Below are positions 43,253 to 51,518 of a stretch of 64,000 nucleotides of DNA, piece after piece. Where the stretch lies: the NCBI RefSeq assembly GCF_900115345.1, contig NZ_FOWC01000003.1, positions 372,001 to 436,000 on the forward strand. The letters are read 5' to 3'. Source of the DNA: Amycolatopsis rubida (GTDB taxonomy: Bacteria > Actinomycetota > Actinomycetes > Mycobacteriales > Pseudonocardiaceae). Positions within the stretch are counted from its first letter, which is position 1, and each line of letters opens with the position of its first letter. The translations under genes and the position numbers were made by a program. The notes under the pieces were generated by a model that saw nothing but the letters and a program-made list of their open reading frames with translations, did no database searches and was not told where the DNA came from.

Positions 43253-44500
43253 GTGGGGAGAAACGCCGAACTGCCGAGCGGGATGGCCCGCTACCGCGTC
43301 ACCACGGGCGCGACCGAGCTGCCGGACGACACCGGCTGCTCGATTCTTCACGTGGACATGGACGCCTTCTTCGTCTCGTGCGAACTGCGCACGCGGCCGG
43401 AGCTGGCGAGCCAGCCGGTCGTCGTGTCCGGCGGCGGCCCGCGCTCGGTCGTCGCCGCGGCGAGCTATCCGGCGCGGCGCTTCGGCGTGCGCTCGGCGAT
43501 GCCGTTCGCCACGGCCAAACGGCTCTGCCCGCACCTGGTCTGCATCCAGCCGACGCCCGGGCTGTACGGCGAGGTGTCACGCGGAGTCATGGGGATTTTC
43601 CGGCAGTTGACGCCGCTGGTCGAGCCGCTGAGCCTGGACGAGGCGTTCCTGGACGTCGGAGGCGCCCTGCGGCGGCTGGGGACCACTCCGGGCGCGCTGG
43701 GCGCGCGGATTCGGGAACGAGTGGCGGCCGAGCACGGGATCACGTGCTCGGTGGGCGTCGCGAAGGTCAAATTCGTAGCGAAACTGGCCTCGGGGATGGC
43801 CAAACCGGACGGGATGGTGATCGTCCCCGCGGCCGAAACGCTGGAGTTCCTGCACCCGCTGCCGGTATCGGCGCTGTGGGGAGTCGGAAAGCGCACGGAG
43901 GAACAGCTGCGGCAACACGGCTGGCACACGATCGCGGACATCGCCGCCACCCCGCCCGCCCGGCTGCGGCGCGCGGCGGGCCGGGCCGTCGGGGATCACC
44001 TGTGGGCGTTGGCGAACGGCCATGACGACCGGGCCGTGGAACCGGAGTCGGCGGAGAAGTCGATCGGGGCCGAGCACACCTTCGACGTCGACGTCTTCAA
44101 TCGGGCCGAGCTGGGTTTGGAGCTGTTGCGGCTGTCCGAACGGGTCGGGGCGACGCTCCGGTCGCGCGGACTGCGCGGGAGGACGGTGTCGATCAAGGTG
44201 CGGTTCGGCGATTTCCGCACGATCACCCGAGCGCGCACCGTGCTCTCGGCGACCGACGTGGCCCGCGACATCCACCGCACGGCGGTCGAGCTTCTGGCCG
44301 AGCACGCGCCGACGGGAGCGGTCCGGCTCATCGGGGTGCGGGTGGAAGGCCTCGACACCGGCGACGAGGGGGAGCAGTTGTCGTTCACGAACGACGAGCC
44401 GCGCTGGCGGGACGCCGAGGTGGCGGCGGACGTGGCTCGCCTGAAGTTCGGCTCGGCGGCGATCCGGCCCGCTTCGCTGCTTTCTCCCCGGGAGGAGTGA
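43253..44500 (+). CDS. dinB: DNA polymerase IV
   Basis: DinB is a Y-family translesion polymerase. The 415-residue protein has LHVDMDAFFVSCE, PLSLDEAFLDV (catalytic Asp/Glu), the SVGVAKVKFVAKLASGMAKP thumb-palm segment, and the little-finger domain. The GTG at 43253 has TAGCGT (43239-43244) 8 bases upstream and no useful ribosome-binding site, so a leaderless mRNA is plausible; an in-frame ATG at 43283 is the alternative. No beta-clamp motif was confirmed at the C-terminus (SLLSPREE). Confidence 0.94.
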   Translation: MGRNAELPSGMARYRVTTGATELPDDTGCSILHVDMDAFFVSCELRTRPELASQPVVVSGGGPRSVVAAASYPARRFGVRSAMPFATAKRLCPHLVCIQPTPGLYGEVSRGVMGIFRQLTPLVEPLSLDEAFLDVGGALRRLGTTPGALGARIRERVAAEHGITCSVGVAKVKFVAKLASGMAKPDGMVIVPAAETLEFLHPLPVSALWGVGKRTEEQLRQHGWHTIADIAATPPARLRRAAGRAVGDHLWALANGHDDRAVEPESAEKSIGAEHTFDVDVFNRAELGLELLRLSERVGATLRSRGLRGRTVSIKVRFGDFRTITRARTVLSATDVARDIHRTAVELLAEHAPTGAVRLIGVRVEGLDTGDEGEQLSFTNDEPRWRDAEVAADVARLKFGSAAIRPASLLSPREE

Positions 44501-44504
44501 GGCA

Positions 44505-44825
44505 GGGGCGTGGGGTGTGGCCCGGTCTGGCGGAGTGGGGCGGGGGCGGAGTGGGGTGTGGCCCGGTCTGGCGGAGTGCGGCGGGGGCGGGAATTGGGGC
44601 GTGCCCGGTCGAGACGAGTGGGGCGGGGACGGAGTGGGGTGTGGCCGGTCGGGCGGAGTGCGGCGGGGGCGGGAGTGGGGGCGTGCCCGGTCGAGACGAG
44701 GGAGGCGGGGACGGGGTGGGGTGTGCCGGTCGGGCGGAGTGCGGCGGGGGCGGGAGTGGGGGCGTGCCCGGTCGGAAGGAGCGAAGCGGGAGCGGGGTGT
44801 GCCCGGTCGGGACGAGCGAGCCCCG
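44505..44825. repeat. Degenerate ~41-bp tandem repeat, about 8 units
   Basis: The phrase CCCGGTC recurs at 44521, 44562, 44604, 44645, 44686, 44726, 44767 and 44812, with 40-45 bases between. Two unit types alternate: one with GGTGTGGCCCGGTCTGGCGG and one with GGCGTGCCCGGTCGAGACG, giving a higher-order period of about 82 bases. It is strongly G-rich on the plus strand (many GGGG runs). Confidence 0.85.
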
Positions 44826-45017
44826 GCACCTCAAGCGTCGAAGTCCACCGTCGCGCACTCGGAAGCCGGATGCGGCGGGCAAGCCGGTGCAAACCTCCGC
44901 CTCGGCGGGTCCGTGGGCGATCCTTCGCGGGTAATTCCCCGAAATGACTGCCTGGTCGGCAACCGCCCTCCGGCGCGGGGGCCGAGCGGTCTCCGAAAAT
45001 CGGGGTCGGCGGTCGCG

Positions 45018-45057
45018 CTGAGTTAGCGCGCGGCGGGCTGAGTTAGCGCGCGGCGGG
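45018..45057. repeat. 20-bp perfect tandem duplication
   Basis: CTGAGTTAGCGCGCGGCGGG occurs twice in a row (45018-45037 and 45038-45057). The exact identity points to a recent duplication. Confidence 0.85.
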
Positions 45058-45459
45058 CTGTTCGCACGGTGAGGGATTGCCGGTCCCGGCAATGGGCAAG
45101 TGAAAAGTCGCGGACGGTATCGATCGGCGGAAGATCCCGCCGAAGGGGACGTCGGCGCGCCAGGCGGTCGGCCCGAAGACAGTTTCTCTCCGTGACGAGG
45201 GACCCCGGACGGGGGAGGCCGACGGGGTCGCGGAGGGGCCTGAACTGCGCCGAAGGGGGTGACTTCCGTCGCGGTGACGCACTGTCAACCCGCGTTGGGC
45301 GGGATTTCCCCCGATTCGATCATTTCCGGATCGGGGATCGGGTAGTCGGACGAGCGCGGGGCTCGTATCCTGGACAGTGCCACCCCGCCTGGGGTTGGCT
45401 GTTGGGTCCAGGACGTTGCGCGGCCCGGCGCCCGCGACAGCTGTGCCGGAGGAGGAAAG

Positions 45460-45864
45460 ATGCCACTCTCCGAGCATGAGCAGCGGCTGCTCGACCAGAT
45501 CGAGCGCGAGCTCTATGCCGAGGACCCCAAGTTCGCATCCACGGTGCGTGGCACCCGGTTGCGCCGACCCGCGCGCCGTCGGCGCATCCAGGGGATCGCC
45601 CTGTTCGTGGTGGGCGTTGCCCTGCTGGTGCTCGGTGTGGTGATCCCGGTGTTGCGGGTCGCCGACATCCCGGTGGTCAGCGTGCTCGGGTTCCTCGTGA
45701 TGTTCTTCGGGGTCATGATGGCCGTGACGTCGCTGCACCACAGCGACGCGGGCGGCAAGGACAGCCATGACGACGGAGGCGGCGGGGGGAAGCCGTCCGG
45801 CCGCAAAAGCTCCTTCACCCAGCGCATGGAGGAACGTTTCCGTCAGCGCTTCGAAGGCCAATAG
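45460..45864 (+). CDS. DUF3040 membrane protein
   Basis: The 134-residue protein has the DUF3040 start MPLSEHEQRLLDQIERELYAEDPKFAS, a basic stretch (RRPARRRRIQG), two membrane helices (about residues 46-66 and 71-90), and a Gly/Lys tail. The family is common next to dinB and the mraZ cluster in actinobacteria; function is unknown. GGAGGAAAG lies just before the ATG. A stem-loop follows the stop. Confidence 0.92.
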   Translation: MPLSEHEQRLLDQIERELYAEDPKFASTVRGTRLRRPARRRRIQGIALFVVGVALLVLGVVIPVLRVADIPVVSVLGFLVMFFGVMMAVTSLHHSDAGGKDSHDDGGGGGKPSGRKSSFTQRMEERFRQRFEGQ

Positions 45865-45873
45865 CACGACGGC

Positions 45874-45911
45874 GAATCCGCGCTTCTCCCCTCGGGGCGG
45901 AGCGCGGATTC
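45874..45911 (+). terminator. Stem-loop after DUF3040
   Basis: GAATCCGCGCT (45874-45884) pairs perfectly with AGCGCGGATTC (45901-45911) around a 16-base loop, starting 10 bases after the stop codon. Confidence 0.65.
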
Positions 45912-46486
45912 TCTGCGCGGGCGCGGGCTGCACCGTTGAGCGGGGCACGGGTGCGCCCGGCGCCGCGAACGTGCGCGCAAGGCGCGTGCTTGGTCTGCGC
46001 CAGCTTCGGTCCGGTGCACTTCCGGTTCGGAATGCGCGGCCAGGAAACTTGGTGCGCGGCGTCGACGGGTGATTGCCGACGATGCTCAGCGCGGCGCTGG
46101 ATCCGGCCTGCCGCGGGAACGGCTCTGCGGAAGGCTGCCGGCCGTGCCGGTCCGGACGGAAGCCCGAGCTGAGCCTGGCCTGCCCGCTGCGGCGACCTTG
46201 CCTTGCGCGGCCGCGTTGCCGGTTCGGACCCGGCACGCTGGGGTGGTGCAGACCGGGCGGGAGTGTCGCTGTGGCTGGCCGGTGGCGTGCCGGTTGGGCT
46301 TGAGGCGTCAAGTCCGGACGGGCCGGTCGCCCAAGGCAGGGCGGCGCCGAGCCGGGTGCGTCTTGAAACGCCGGGGCTGCTCGGGCTTTCCGGCGCCGCA
46401 GCTTGCGGGCGGTCGGGCCGGATCGGTCTGAACGACCGCTGTTCCGGTGCCGCAGCCGCGGCGCATGGTGCTGATGATCCGGCGTA
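45912..46486. other. Intergenic stretch with no recognisable feature
   Basis: About 575 bases between DUF3040 and the TetR gene. Long frames exist in several phases on both strands, but they are Arg/Pro/Gly-rich and without domain signatures. Decayed coding sequence is possible; I cannot support a gene. Confidence 0.5.
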
Positions 46487-47140
46487 TCAGGGGATCTCGG
46501 CCTCGATCTGAGCAAGGTGCGCGGCAAGGATTTCTTCGAACGCGGCGCGCCGGTCTGCCCCGAGGGGGCGGATGTCGCGGGCGAAGCTCGACAGGGCGGG
46601 GAAGCGTTCGGGATCGGCGCCGAGCACCGCGACGCGGAACTGCTCCAGTCCCTGTTCGTACTCCTCGGCGGTGATGGTGCTGATGCCTGCCTCGGAGGCG
46701 ATCAGTGCGGCGAGGAGGAGCACGACGCGGTGGTATCGCACCGGGACCTGCTCGTCGGGCAGGCCGGACGCGCGCAGGGCCTGCAGCAGTTCTTCCATGA
46801 CCAGCCGGGATCCGGTGCCGCCGGACGCGTAGCGGCCCCACACCGTCGCGAGCTGAGGCTGCTCGCCGAAGGCTTCGTGCAGGCGCAGGCCCAGTGCGGT
46901 GATGCGCCGCTTCCAATCGCCTTCAGCGCGGTAGTCGTCCATGGCGGCCAGCAGGATCCGGTCGGCGACGGCGCGCAGCAGTTCGGTCTTGTTGCGGAAG
47001 TGCCGGTAGAGGCTCGAGGGGTCGGTCCCGAGCGCCGCGGCGAGCTTGCGCACGCTGAACGACTCGGCGTCGCTCGTGCGCAGCAGATCCGCCGCCGTAT
47101 CCAGGATCTCCTCGGTCGACCATCGCCTGCGGCCCGTCAT
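46487..47140 (-). CDS. TetR-family transcriptional regulator
   Basis: The 217-residue protein has an N-terminal TetR helix-turn-helix (STEEILDTAADLLRTSDAE, then FSVRKLAAALGTDPSSLYRHF) and a ligand-binding C-terminal region of the TetR_C type (about 80-217). The frame is open upstream, but the ATG at 47140 with AAGGGGCGAG 1-10 bases upstream gives the expected N-terminus. It is divergent from an esterase gene, with two inverted repeats between them, so it probably represses that gene and itself. Confidence 0.9.
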   Translation of the reverse strand: MTGRRRWSTEEILDTAADLLRTSDAESFSVRKLAAALGTDPSSLYRHFRNKTELLRAVADRILLAAMDDYRAEGDWKRRITALGLRLHEAFGEQPQLATVWGRYASGGTGSRLVMEELLQALRASGLPDEQVPVRYHRVVLLLAALIASEAGISTITAEEYEQGLEQFRVAVLGADPERFPALSSFARDIRPLGADRRAAFEEILAAHLAQIEAEIP

Positions 47141-47161
47141 CTCGCCCCTTTCGCCCGCCCC

Positions 47162-47205
47162 AGCATAACCTGTGCACTTGTCGATGCACACACCGTGTGC
47201 ATAAT
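47162..47205. promoter_or_regulatory. TetR operators and divergent promoters
   Basis: TGCACACACCGTGTGCA (47185-47201) is a perfect inverted repeat of TGCACAC with a 3-base centre; TGTGCA-N8-TGCACA (47171-47190) overlaps it. TTGTCG (47178-47183) and CATAAT (47200-47205), 16 bases apart, form a promoter toward the esterase; TATGCT on the minus strand (47167-47162) is a -10 candidate for tetR. The repeats cover both. Confidence 0.7.
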
Positions 47206-47268
47206 GAGGACAAAGCGCTGGGCGAGAACCGAGACGCACTCGGCGCATCGACTGGGGAAGAAGGAAAC

Positions 47269-48222
47269 ATGAGTGAGCTAGCTGCCGTGACACGACCGCC
47301 GGAGCCGGACTTCGCGGCGATCACGACCGAGGAACTGCTCGTTTACCGAGACGCGGAGAACCGCTTCCGGGCCTCGGGCGCGGCGCGGGCCATCCTCGGA
47401 GAGCCGGACCCAGCCGCCGCGATCGAGTGGCGGAAGATCGCGCTGCCCGGCCGCGACCTGCCCGTCCGGGTCTGCCGGCCGGCGCGGGCTGGAGACGAAG
47501 CCGGAACCGGCCTGCCGCTGGTGGTCCACGTTCACGGAGGCGGCTTCGTGGGCACGGCGGCGCAGTGCGACTGGACCAACAGTCACGTCGCCGCGCGCCT
47601 GCCCGCCGTCGTCGTCTCCGTCGAGCACCGCCTCCTCGCCCCGGGCAGCTCGCTCGCGGACGCCGCTGACGACGGCTGGGATGTGCTCCGGCACGTGCTG
47701 CGGCAGGGCGCGCAGTGGGGCGTCGACCCGGCGCGCGTGGCCGTGTTCGGGGAGAGCTGCGGAGCGCTGATCAGCGCTCTGGCGGCCGTCCGCGCCAGGG
47801 ACGCCGGTCTGGAACTCAAGGCGCAGGTGCTGGTCAACCCCGTAGCCGACGTGACCGAGACGATGTTCGACTGTCCCTCCATCGCCGAATACGCATACAG
47901 CCCGTCCCGGGCCTTGCCGCTGCTGCGACTCTTCCAGCGGCTCGCCGTCCCGCTGGGAGCCGACGCCGGCGCCGTCTCGCCGCTGTACGCCGACGACCTG
48001 AGCGGGCTCGCCCCGGCGCTGGTGGTGGTGCCGACCCAAGACGCGGTCGCCGACCACGGGCGCTGCTACGCCGAGCGGCTCCGCGAGGCAGGAACCTCGG
48101 TGCGGCTCACCGAGTACCCGGGCGCGAAGCACGCGTTCCTGACCCTGCCCGGAGTGGAACCACAGGCCGAGGCCGCCCAGACAGAGATCCTCGCGTTCCT
48201 CCGCGCGGCCCTGGCGACGTGA
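47269..48222 (+). CDS. Hormone-sensitive-lipase-type alpha/beta hydrolase
   Basis: The 317-residue protein has the oxyanion HGGG (residues 89-92, VHVHGGGFVGTA), the nucleophile GESCG with Ser163, and a distal acid and His (VPTQDAVADHG, KHAFLTLPG). It would cleave ester bonds of small or medium acyl esters; the substrate is unknown. The ATG is preceded by GAAGGAAAC; an earlier in-frame ATG at 47197 has no such site. It is divergent from the TetR gene and probably controlled by it. Confidence 0.9.
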   Translation: MSELAAVTRPPEPDFAAITTEELLVYRDAENRFRASGAARAILGEPDPAAAIEWRKIALPGRDLPVRVCRPARAGDEAGTGLPLVVHVHGGGFVGTAAQCDWTNSHVAARLPAVVVSVEHRLLAPGSSLADAADDGWDVLRHVLRQGAQWGVDPARVAVFGESCGALISALAAVRARDAGLELKAQVLVNPVADVTETMFDCPSIAEYAYSPSRALPLLRLFQRLAVPLGADAGAVSPLYADDLSGLAPALVVVPTQDAVADHGRCYAERLREAGTSVRLTEYPGAKHAFLTLPGVEPQAEAAQTEILAFLRAALAT

Positions 48223-48315
48223 GGGAGGAGCACGTGCACCGCATTCCCGGCCCAGCTGCACGACAACCCGGCCGTCGCGCTGACCGGCCAATAGCAGCAG
48301 TGACGAGAGAAGATC

Positions 48316-48483
48316 CTGACGACACAACCATTCCAGGCACGAGGGCCGCTCGCAGCGATGTGCGCGGGCTTTGCTCTCGCCATCCTCGCGACGATCGCCG
48401 CCCACGTCGGCCGCGGCAGCACTGATCTGCTGGCCGAGCACATCCGAGCCGGCGGCCCCGCCTCGGACTGGCCGGACCGCTGA
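48316..48483 (+). pseudogene. Fragment of a small membrane protein
   Basis: A 55-codon frame with no proper start (CTG) reads TTQPFQARGPLAAMCAGFAL and continues with a hydrophobic helix and GRGSTDLLAEHIRAGG before a stop. It looks like the N-terminal end of a larger membrane protein whose remaining sequence is absent. Codon usage fits a real gene. I cannot name the family with confidence. Confidence 0.4.
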
Positions 48484-48650
48484 TCAAGGACACCTCCGGC
48501 GTGACCGGAACCGGCTTCGGCCGGGGCGGTTCCCTGCCTGACCGGCGTTCTCGCGGTCGCCTTGCGGCAGAGCAGAAGGCGAACGACGTGACGACGGAAC
48601 GCGACCCGCGCGAGCCACGACTACTGCGCACCGCGGAGGACGACACAACG

Positions 48651-48827
48651 CAGCGAATCGGCATCGCCGGCGCGGGCGAGGTCGGCGAGGCCATAGTCGA
48701 GGGTATGCGCGGCGAAGGCGGTGCGCCCCGGAGGTCTTCCTTTCTCCGGGGCGCCCGCGTCGGCGCCGAACTGCCTGAGCGCTTCTCGAGCGTCCAGATG
48801 TGCGCTGGCGATCAGGAGGTGGTGGAC
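48651..48827 (+). pseudogene. Truncated, frameshifted proC-like fragment (pyrroline-5-carboxylate reductase)
   Basis: The frame reads RIGIAGAGEVGEAIVEGMRG, the NAD-binding start of a ProC-like reductase. The stretch GAPRRSSFLRGARVG reads GAPEVFLSPG in the next frame, so two compensating small frameshifts appear at about 48727 and 48748. It resumes as GARVGAELPERFSSVQ and ends at EVVD, followed by unrelated sequence. About 60 of roughly 270 residues remain. Confidence 0.55.
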
Positions 48828-48877
48828 AGCGGAACGGGGGACTATCGCCGGGCGTCCGCGTCAACCGAATCTGAAGC

Positions 48878-51442
48878 TCACCGCCGTCGGCGCAGGACCG
48901 ACCTCGGGAACAACCGTCCCCGCATCGACAGCGGTGCGGTGCGGCGCAGGCTGTCCCGCAGCTGCCCGAAAGCGGGCTCCAGCGTCGGGTCCGGGGTTGT
49001 CTCGTCGCTGTACCAGCTGCGTTCCACCGCGCCCAGCACGGTGCGCAACGCCTCCCTGCCCGAGTCGTCCAGACGGTGGCGTTCGGCGATCTTTCCGCCG
49101 GCCACCCGGACCGTGTCGCTGTCGGAGATCGGCAGGTCGCGGTCCGCGCACTCGGCTTTCAGCTCGCGCCAGGCCGCGTCGGCGGCGCCGGGGGAGTGTG
49201 TCGCGATCGTCTGGAGGCGGCGGCGGCGCATCAGGTCCCGGATCGCGGCGGGGCCACCGGTTGCCGCGAGCACCAGGACGACGAACGCGGCGAGCCACCA
49301 CGACACCATTCCGGCCAGCAAACCGAGAGCGGCTACCAGCAGGACGGCTCCGGTCAGGGGCAGCCACAGCGCTGCCAGGCGTAGCCGGGTCGGGGCGGTG
49401 ACTGGGTTTCTGACCAGGACATCGCCGTCGGGGGTGGATCCAGGCGGGACGCCGGACGGGGGCAGATCCGCGGCGGGCGGCGGGCGGCGGCGCAAGAAGT
49501 ACGACGTCGCGACGGCCGCGGCGCCGAGGACGGCCAGCGTCAGAGCCAGCCAGGTCAGCCAGCTGTCGTCGGGAGTCGTGTCCACGGGGGCGGCGGGGGT
49601 GGCCTGGTCGTGGTTCTTGTCCGCCGACGCGCCGGTGGACGGGGCGGCGGAGCGCGAGGCCGTCGGGAGGTCGTCGGTGGCGTTGGGCTGCTGCGGGTTC
49701 TGGGTGTTCTGCTGGAGATACGGCGGGACGATGCCGCGGCCGTCGGCGAGCGGGGTCGGGTCGAAGCTGACCCAGCCCTTGTCGCCGAAGTACGCCTCGA
49801 CCCACGCGTGCGCGTCCTGCGAGCTGATCGACTGGTAGTCGCCCTTGGAAACGCCGGGAGTGAAGCCGATCGCGACGCGCGCGGGGATGTGCGCGACCCG
49901 CAGCATCACCGCCATCGCCGACGCGTATTGCTCGCAGTAGCCCCGTTTTCCCTTGAGGATGAAGTCGGCGAGAGCGTCGGCGTCGGTGGCGTCCGCGGTC
50001 TTCGTGTCGTACACGAAACCGTTCTGCGCGCTGAAGTACTGCCACAGCGCGGTGGCCCGGTCGAAGTTGTTGGTCTTGCCCGCGGTGAGCTGGTCGGTCA
50101 GCGCCGTGACCCGCTTGTCGACCTGGCTGATCCGGGTGTAGAGACCGGGCACCTCGTCGGATTTCGGTGCGGTGTCCCGCAATTCCGCGGCCGTCGGCTC
50201 TTTCAGCGACGCGGTTTCCACGTAGGGCGGCGCGGGCTCGCTGCTCGTGGTGAACACCGAACCGCTGACCCGGTCGTACAGCCACTGCGGCGGCACGCCC
50301 CGGAGCGCGCGCGGGGCGCCGTAGACCGGCAGCCAGTTGTCGACCCAGCGCGTCGGCTGGATCTGGATCTGCCGGGACACTCCGGTGCCGTCGTCCCCGG
50401 GCGCGGCGGGGAGCGTGCTGTTCGCGAGCACGCCGGTCTGCGCCTGGCCGCCGGCGCGCAGGCCCCAGCCCTTGTTCGGGGTGTAGGTGTCCAAGGTGAA
50501 CGCGCGCATCAGCCGCCGGTCCGGGCCGAGGCCGCGGACCTGGAACAGCTCGGTGTTCTGACCCTGGTCGAGCAGCCCGCGCAGCTGGGTGAACGGCGCG
50601 ATGCCGAACCCGCCGGTCCCGTCTCCGTCACCGCCGGGACCCGAGCCGAACGGGATCTTCCCGACCGTCCCGACCATGGTGATCCCGCCGCCCAGCAGGC
50701 CGAGCACGATCGCCGAGCTGACCACCGCCACCGGGGCCTGCGCGAGCCGCAGCGTGCCGCCGGAGCCGGGCGCGTCGCGGTTGCGCCAGCGACGGTGCCG
50801 GTGGTTGCCGTCGAGGGCGAGCAGGCACGCGAAGGCTCCCGCGCCGAGCACGAACGTCCACCACGGCATCAGGTCGTCCGACAGCGCCGCGGGCACCGCG
50901 TACACGCAGAGCAGCACGAGCCCGGTCGCCGCAGGTGCTGCCGCGGCCACGGCGAGCGTGTCGACCAGCACTGCGACCAGGCCGACCGCGATCGTCACCA
51001 GGCACAGGATCGGCTGCGTGCTGTCGACCGGCGGGAGGCCGATCCGGATCTGGTCGGCCGCCGCGGTGAGCGTGGCCTGGAGTTCGCCGAAGGCGGTGGG
51101 GCCGGGGAAGATCGTGAGCACGCCTTGGGTCGTGAACGCCCCGGTGATGAGGAACAGCAGCACGAGCAGCTGCCCGAACCCGGCGACGACGGTCGGCGCG
51201 CGCAGCGATCGCAGCGCCAGCCCGGTGCCCGCGACCAGCACGACGGCCACGAAGACGTACCCGAACCAGGCCCAGCCGGAGACGACGCTGGTCAGCGACG
51301 TGGCCGCGCACAGCGTCGCGAGCCCGGCGGCGATCGGCGGCAGGACGCTGCTCCGCCACGCGGGCGGGGGATCGGTCGGCTGCGGCGTCGGGGTGTGCGG
51401 GATCGGCGGGGAGGTGGACGGGCGGGGGGAGGCGGTGGTCAT
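48878..51442 (-). CDS. Transglutaminase-like membrane protein (TgpA type)
   Basis: The 854-residue protein has a Pro-rich cytosolic N-terminus, about seven membrane helices, an external region, and a transglutaminase-like core: catalytic Cys in RGYCEQYASAMAV (about residue 503), His in QDAHAWVEAYFG, and Asp in WVSFDPTPL. One more helix pair and a cytosolic C-terminal tail follow. DUF58 and MoxR genes upstream on the same strand form the usual operon. I start at the ATG at 51442, which has GGGGAG upstream, rather than 51472. Biological role is unknown. Confidence 0.92.
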   Translation of the reverse strand: MTTASPRPSTSPPIPHTPTPQPTDPPPAWRSSVLPPIAAGLATLCAATSLTSVVSGWAWFGYVFVAVVLVAGTGLALRSLRAPTVVAGFGQLLVLLFLITGAFTTQGVLTIFPGPTAFGELQATLTAAADQIRIGLPPVDSTQPILCLVTIAVGLVAVLVDTLAVAAAAPAATGLVLLCVYAVPAALSDDLMPWWTFVLGAGAFACLLALDGNHRHRRWRNRDAPGSGGTLRLAQAPVAVVSSAIVLGLLGGGITMVGTVGKIPFGSGPGGDGDGTGGFGIAPFTQLRGLLDQGQNTELFQVRGLGPDRRLMRAFTLDTYTPNKGWGLRAGGQAQTGVLANSTLPAAPGDDGTGVSRQIQIQPTRWVDNWLPVYGAPRALRGVPPQWLYDRVSGSVFTTSSEPAPPYVETASLKEPTAAELRDTAPKSDEVPGLYTRISQVDKRVTALTDQLTAGKTNNFDRATALWQYFSAQNGFVYDTKTADATDADALADFILKGKRGYCEQYASAMAVMLRVAHIPARVAIGFTPGVSKGDYQSISSQDAHAWVEAYFGDKGWVSFDPTPLADGRGIVPPYLQQNTQNPQQPNATDDLPTASRSAAPSTGASADKNHDQATPAAPVDTTPDDSWLTWLALTLAVLGAAAVATSYFLRRRPPPAADLPPSGVPPGSTPDGDVLVRNPVTAPTRLRLAALWLPLTGAVLLVAALGLLAGMVSWWLAAFVVLVLAATGGPAAIRDLMRRRRLQTIATHSPGAADAAWRELKAECADRDLPISDSDTVRVAGGKIAERHRLDDSGREALRTVLGAVERSWYSDETTPDPTLEPAFGQLRDSLRRTAPLSMRGRLFPRSVLRRRR

Positions 51443-51460
51443 CGGGTCTCCCCGCGTGCT

Positions 51461-51502
51461 CGTGCGCGGCAATCCCGGTGAGAACCGTGATTGCCGCGCA
51501 CG
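51461..51502. repeat. Dispersed 42-bp palindrome, family A divergent copy
   Basis: The arms (51461-51479 and 51484-51502) are 19 bases with a GAGA loop, reading CGTGCGCGGCAATC...GATTGCCGCGCACG. Architecture matches the other copies, and the 30 bases starting at 51534 resemble 56430-56460 after copy 4. It lies between the transglutaminase and DUF58 genes, the only gap in that operon. Confidence 0.6.
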
Positions 51503-51518
51503 ACGGTCGTCGTCAGCT

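Larger units (their letters stand above)
44501..45459. other. Long intergenic stretch with tandem repeats
   Basis: This 959-base stretch lies between dinB and DUF3040. It holds the ~41-bp tandem repeats (44505-44825) and a 20-bp duplication (45018-45057). Frames in five or six phases remain open only because the repeats lack stop codons. From 44830 to 45359 I see no gene or RNA signature; a TATCCT (45367-45372) may be the -10 of the DUF3040 gene. Confidence 0.6.

Noticed and set aside
43169..43253. Earlier ATG at 43169 as the dinB start
   Set aside because: The added residues are Arg/Ser-rich and unlike the family, and the promoter-like TAGCGT at 43239 would lie inside the gene.
44385..45092. 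Several 100-300 codon frames over the tandem repeats
   Set aside because: All phases stay open because the ~41-bp units contain no stop codons; no protein family matches.
45043..46527. A 494-codon minus-strand frame over DUF3040
   Set aside because: It overlaps the well-supported DUF3040 gene and has biased composition.
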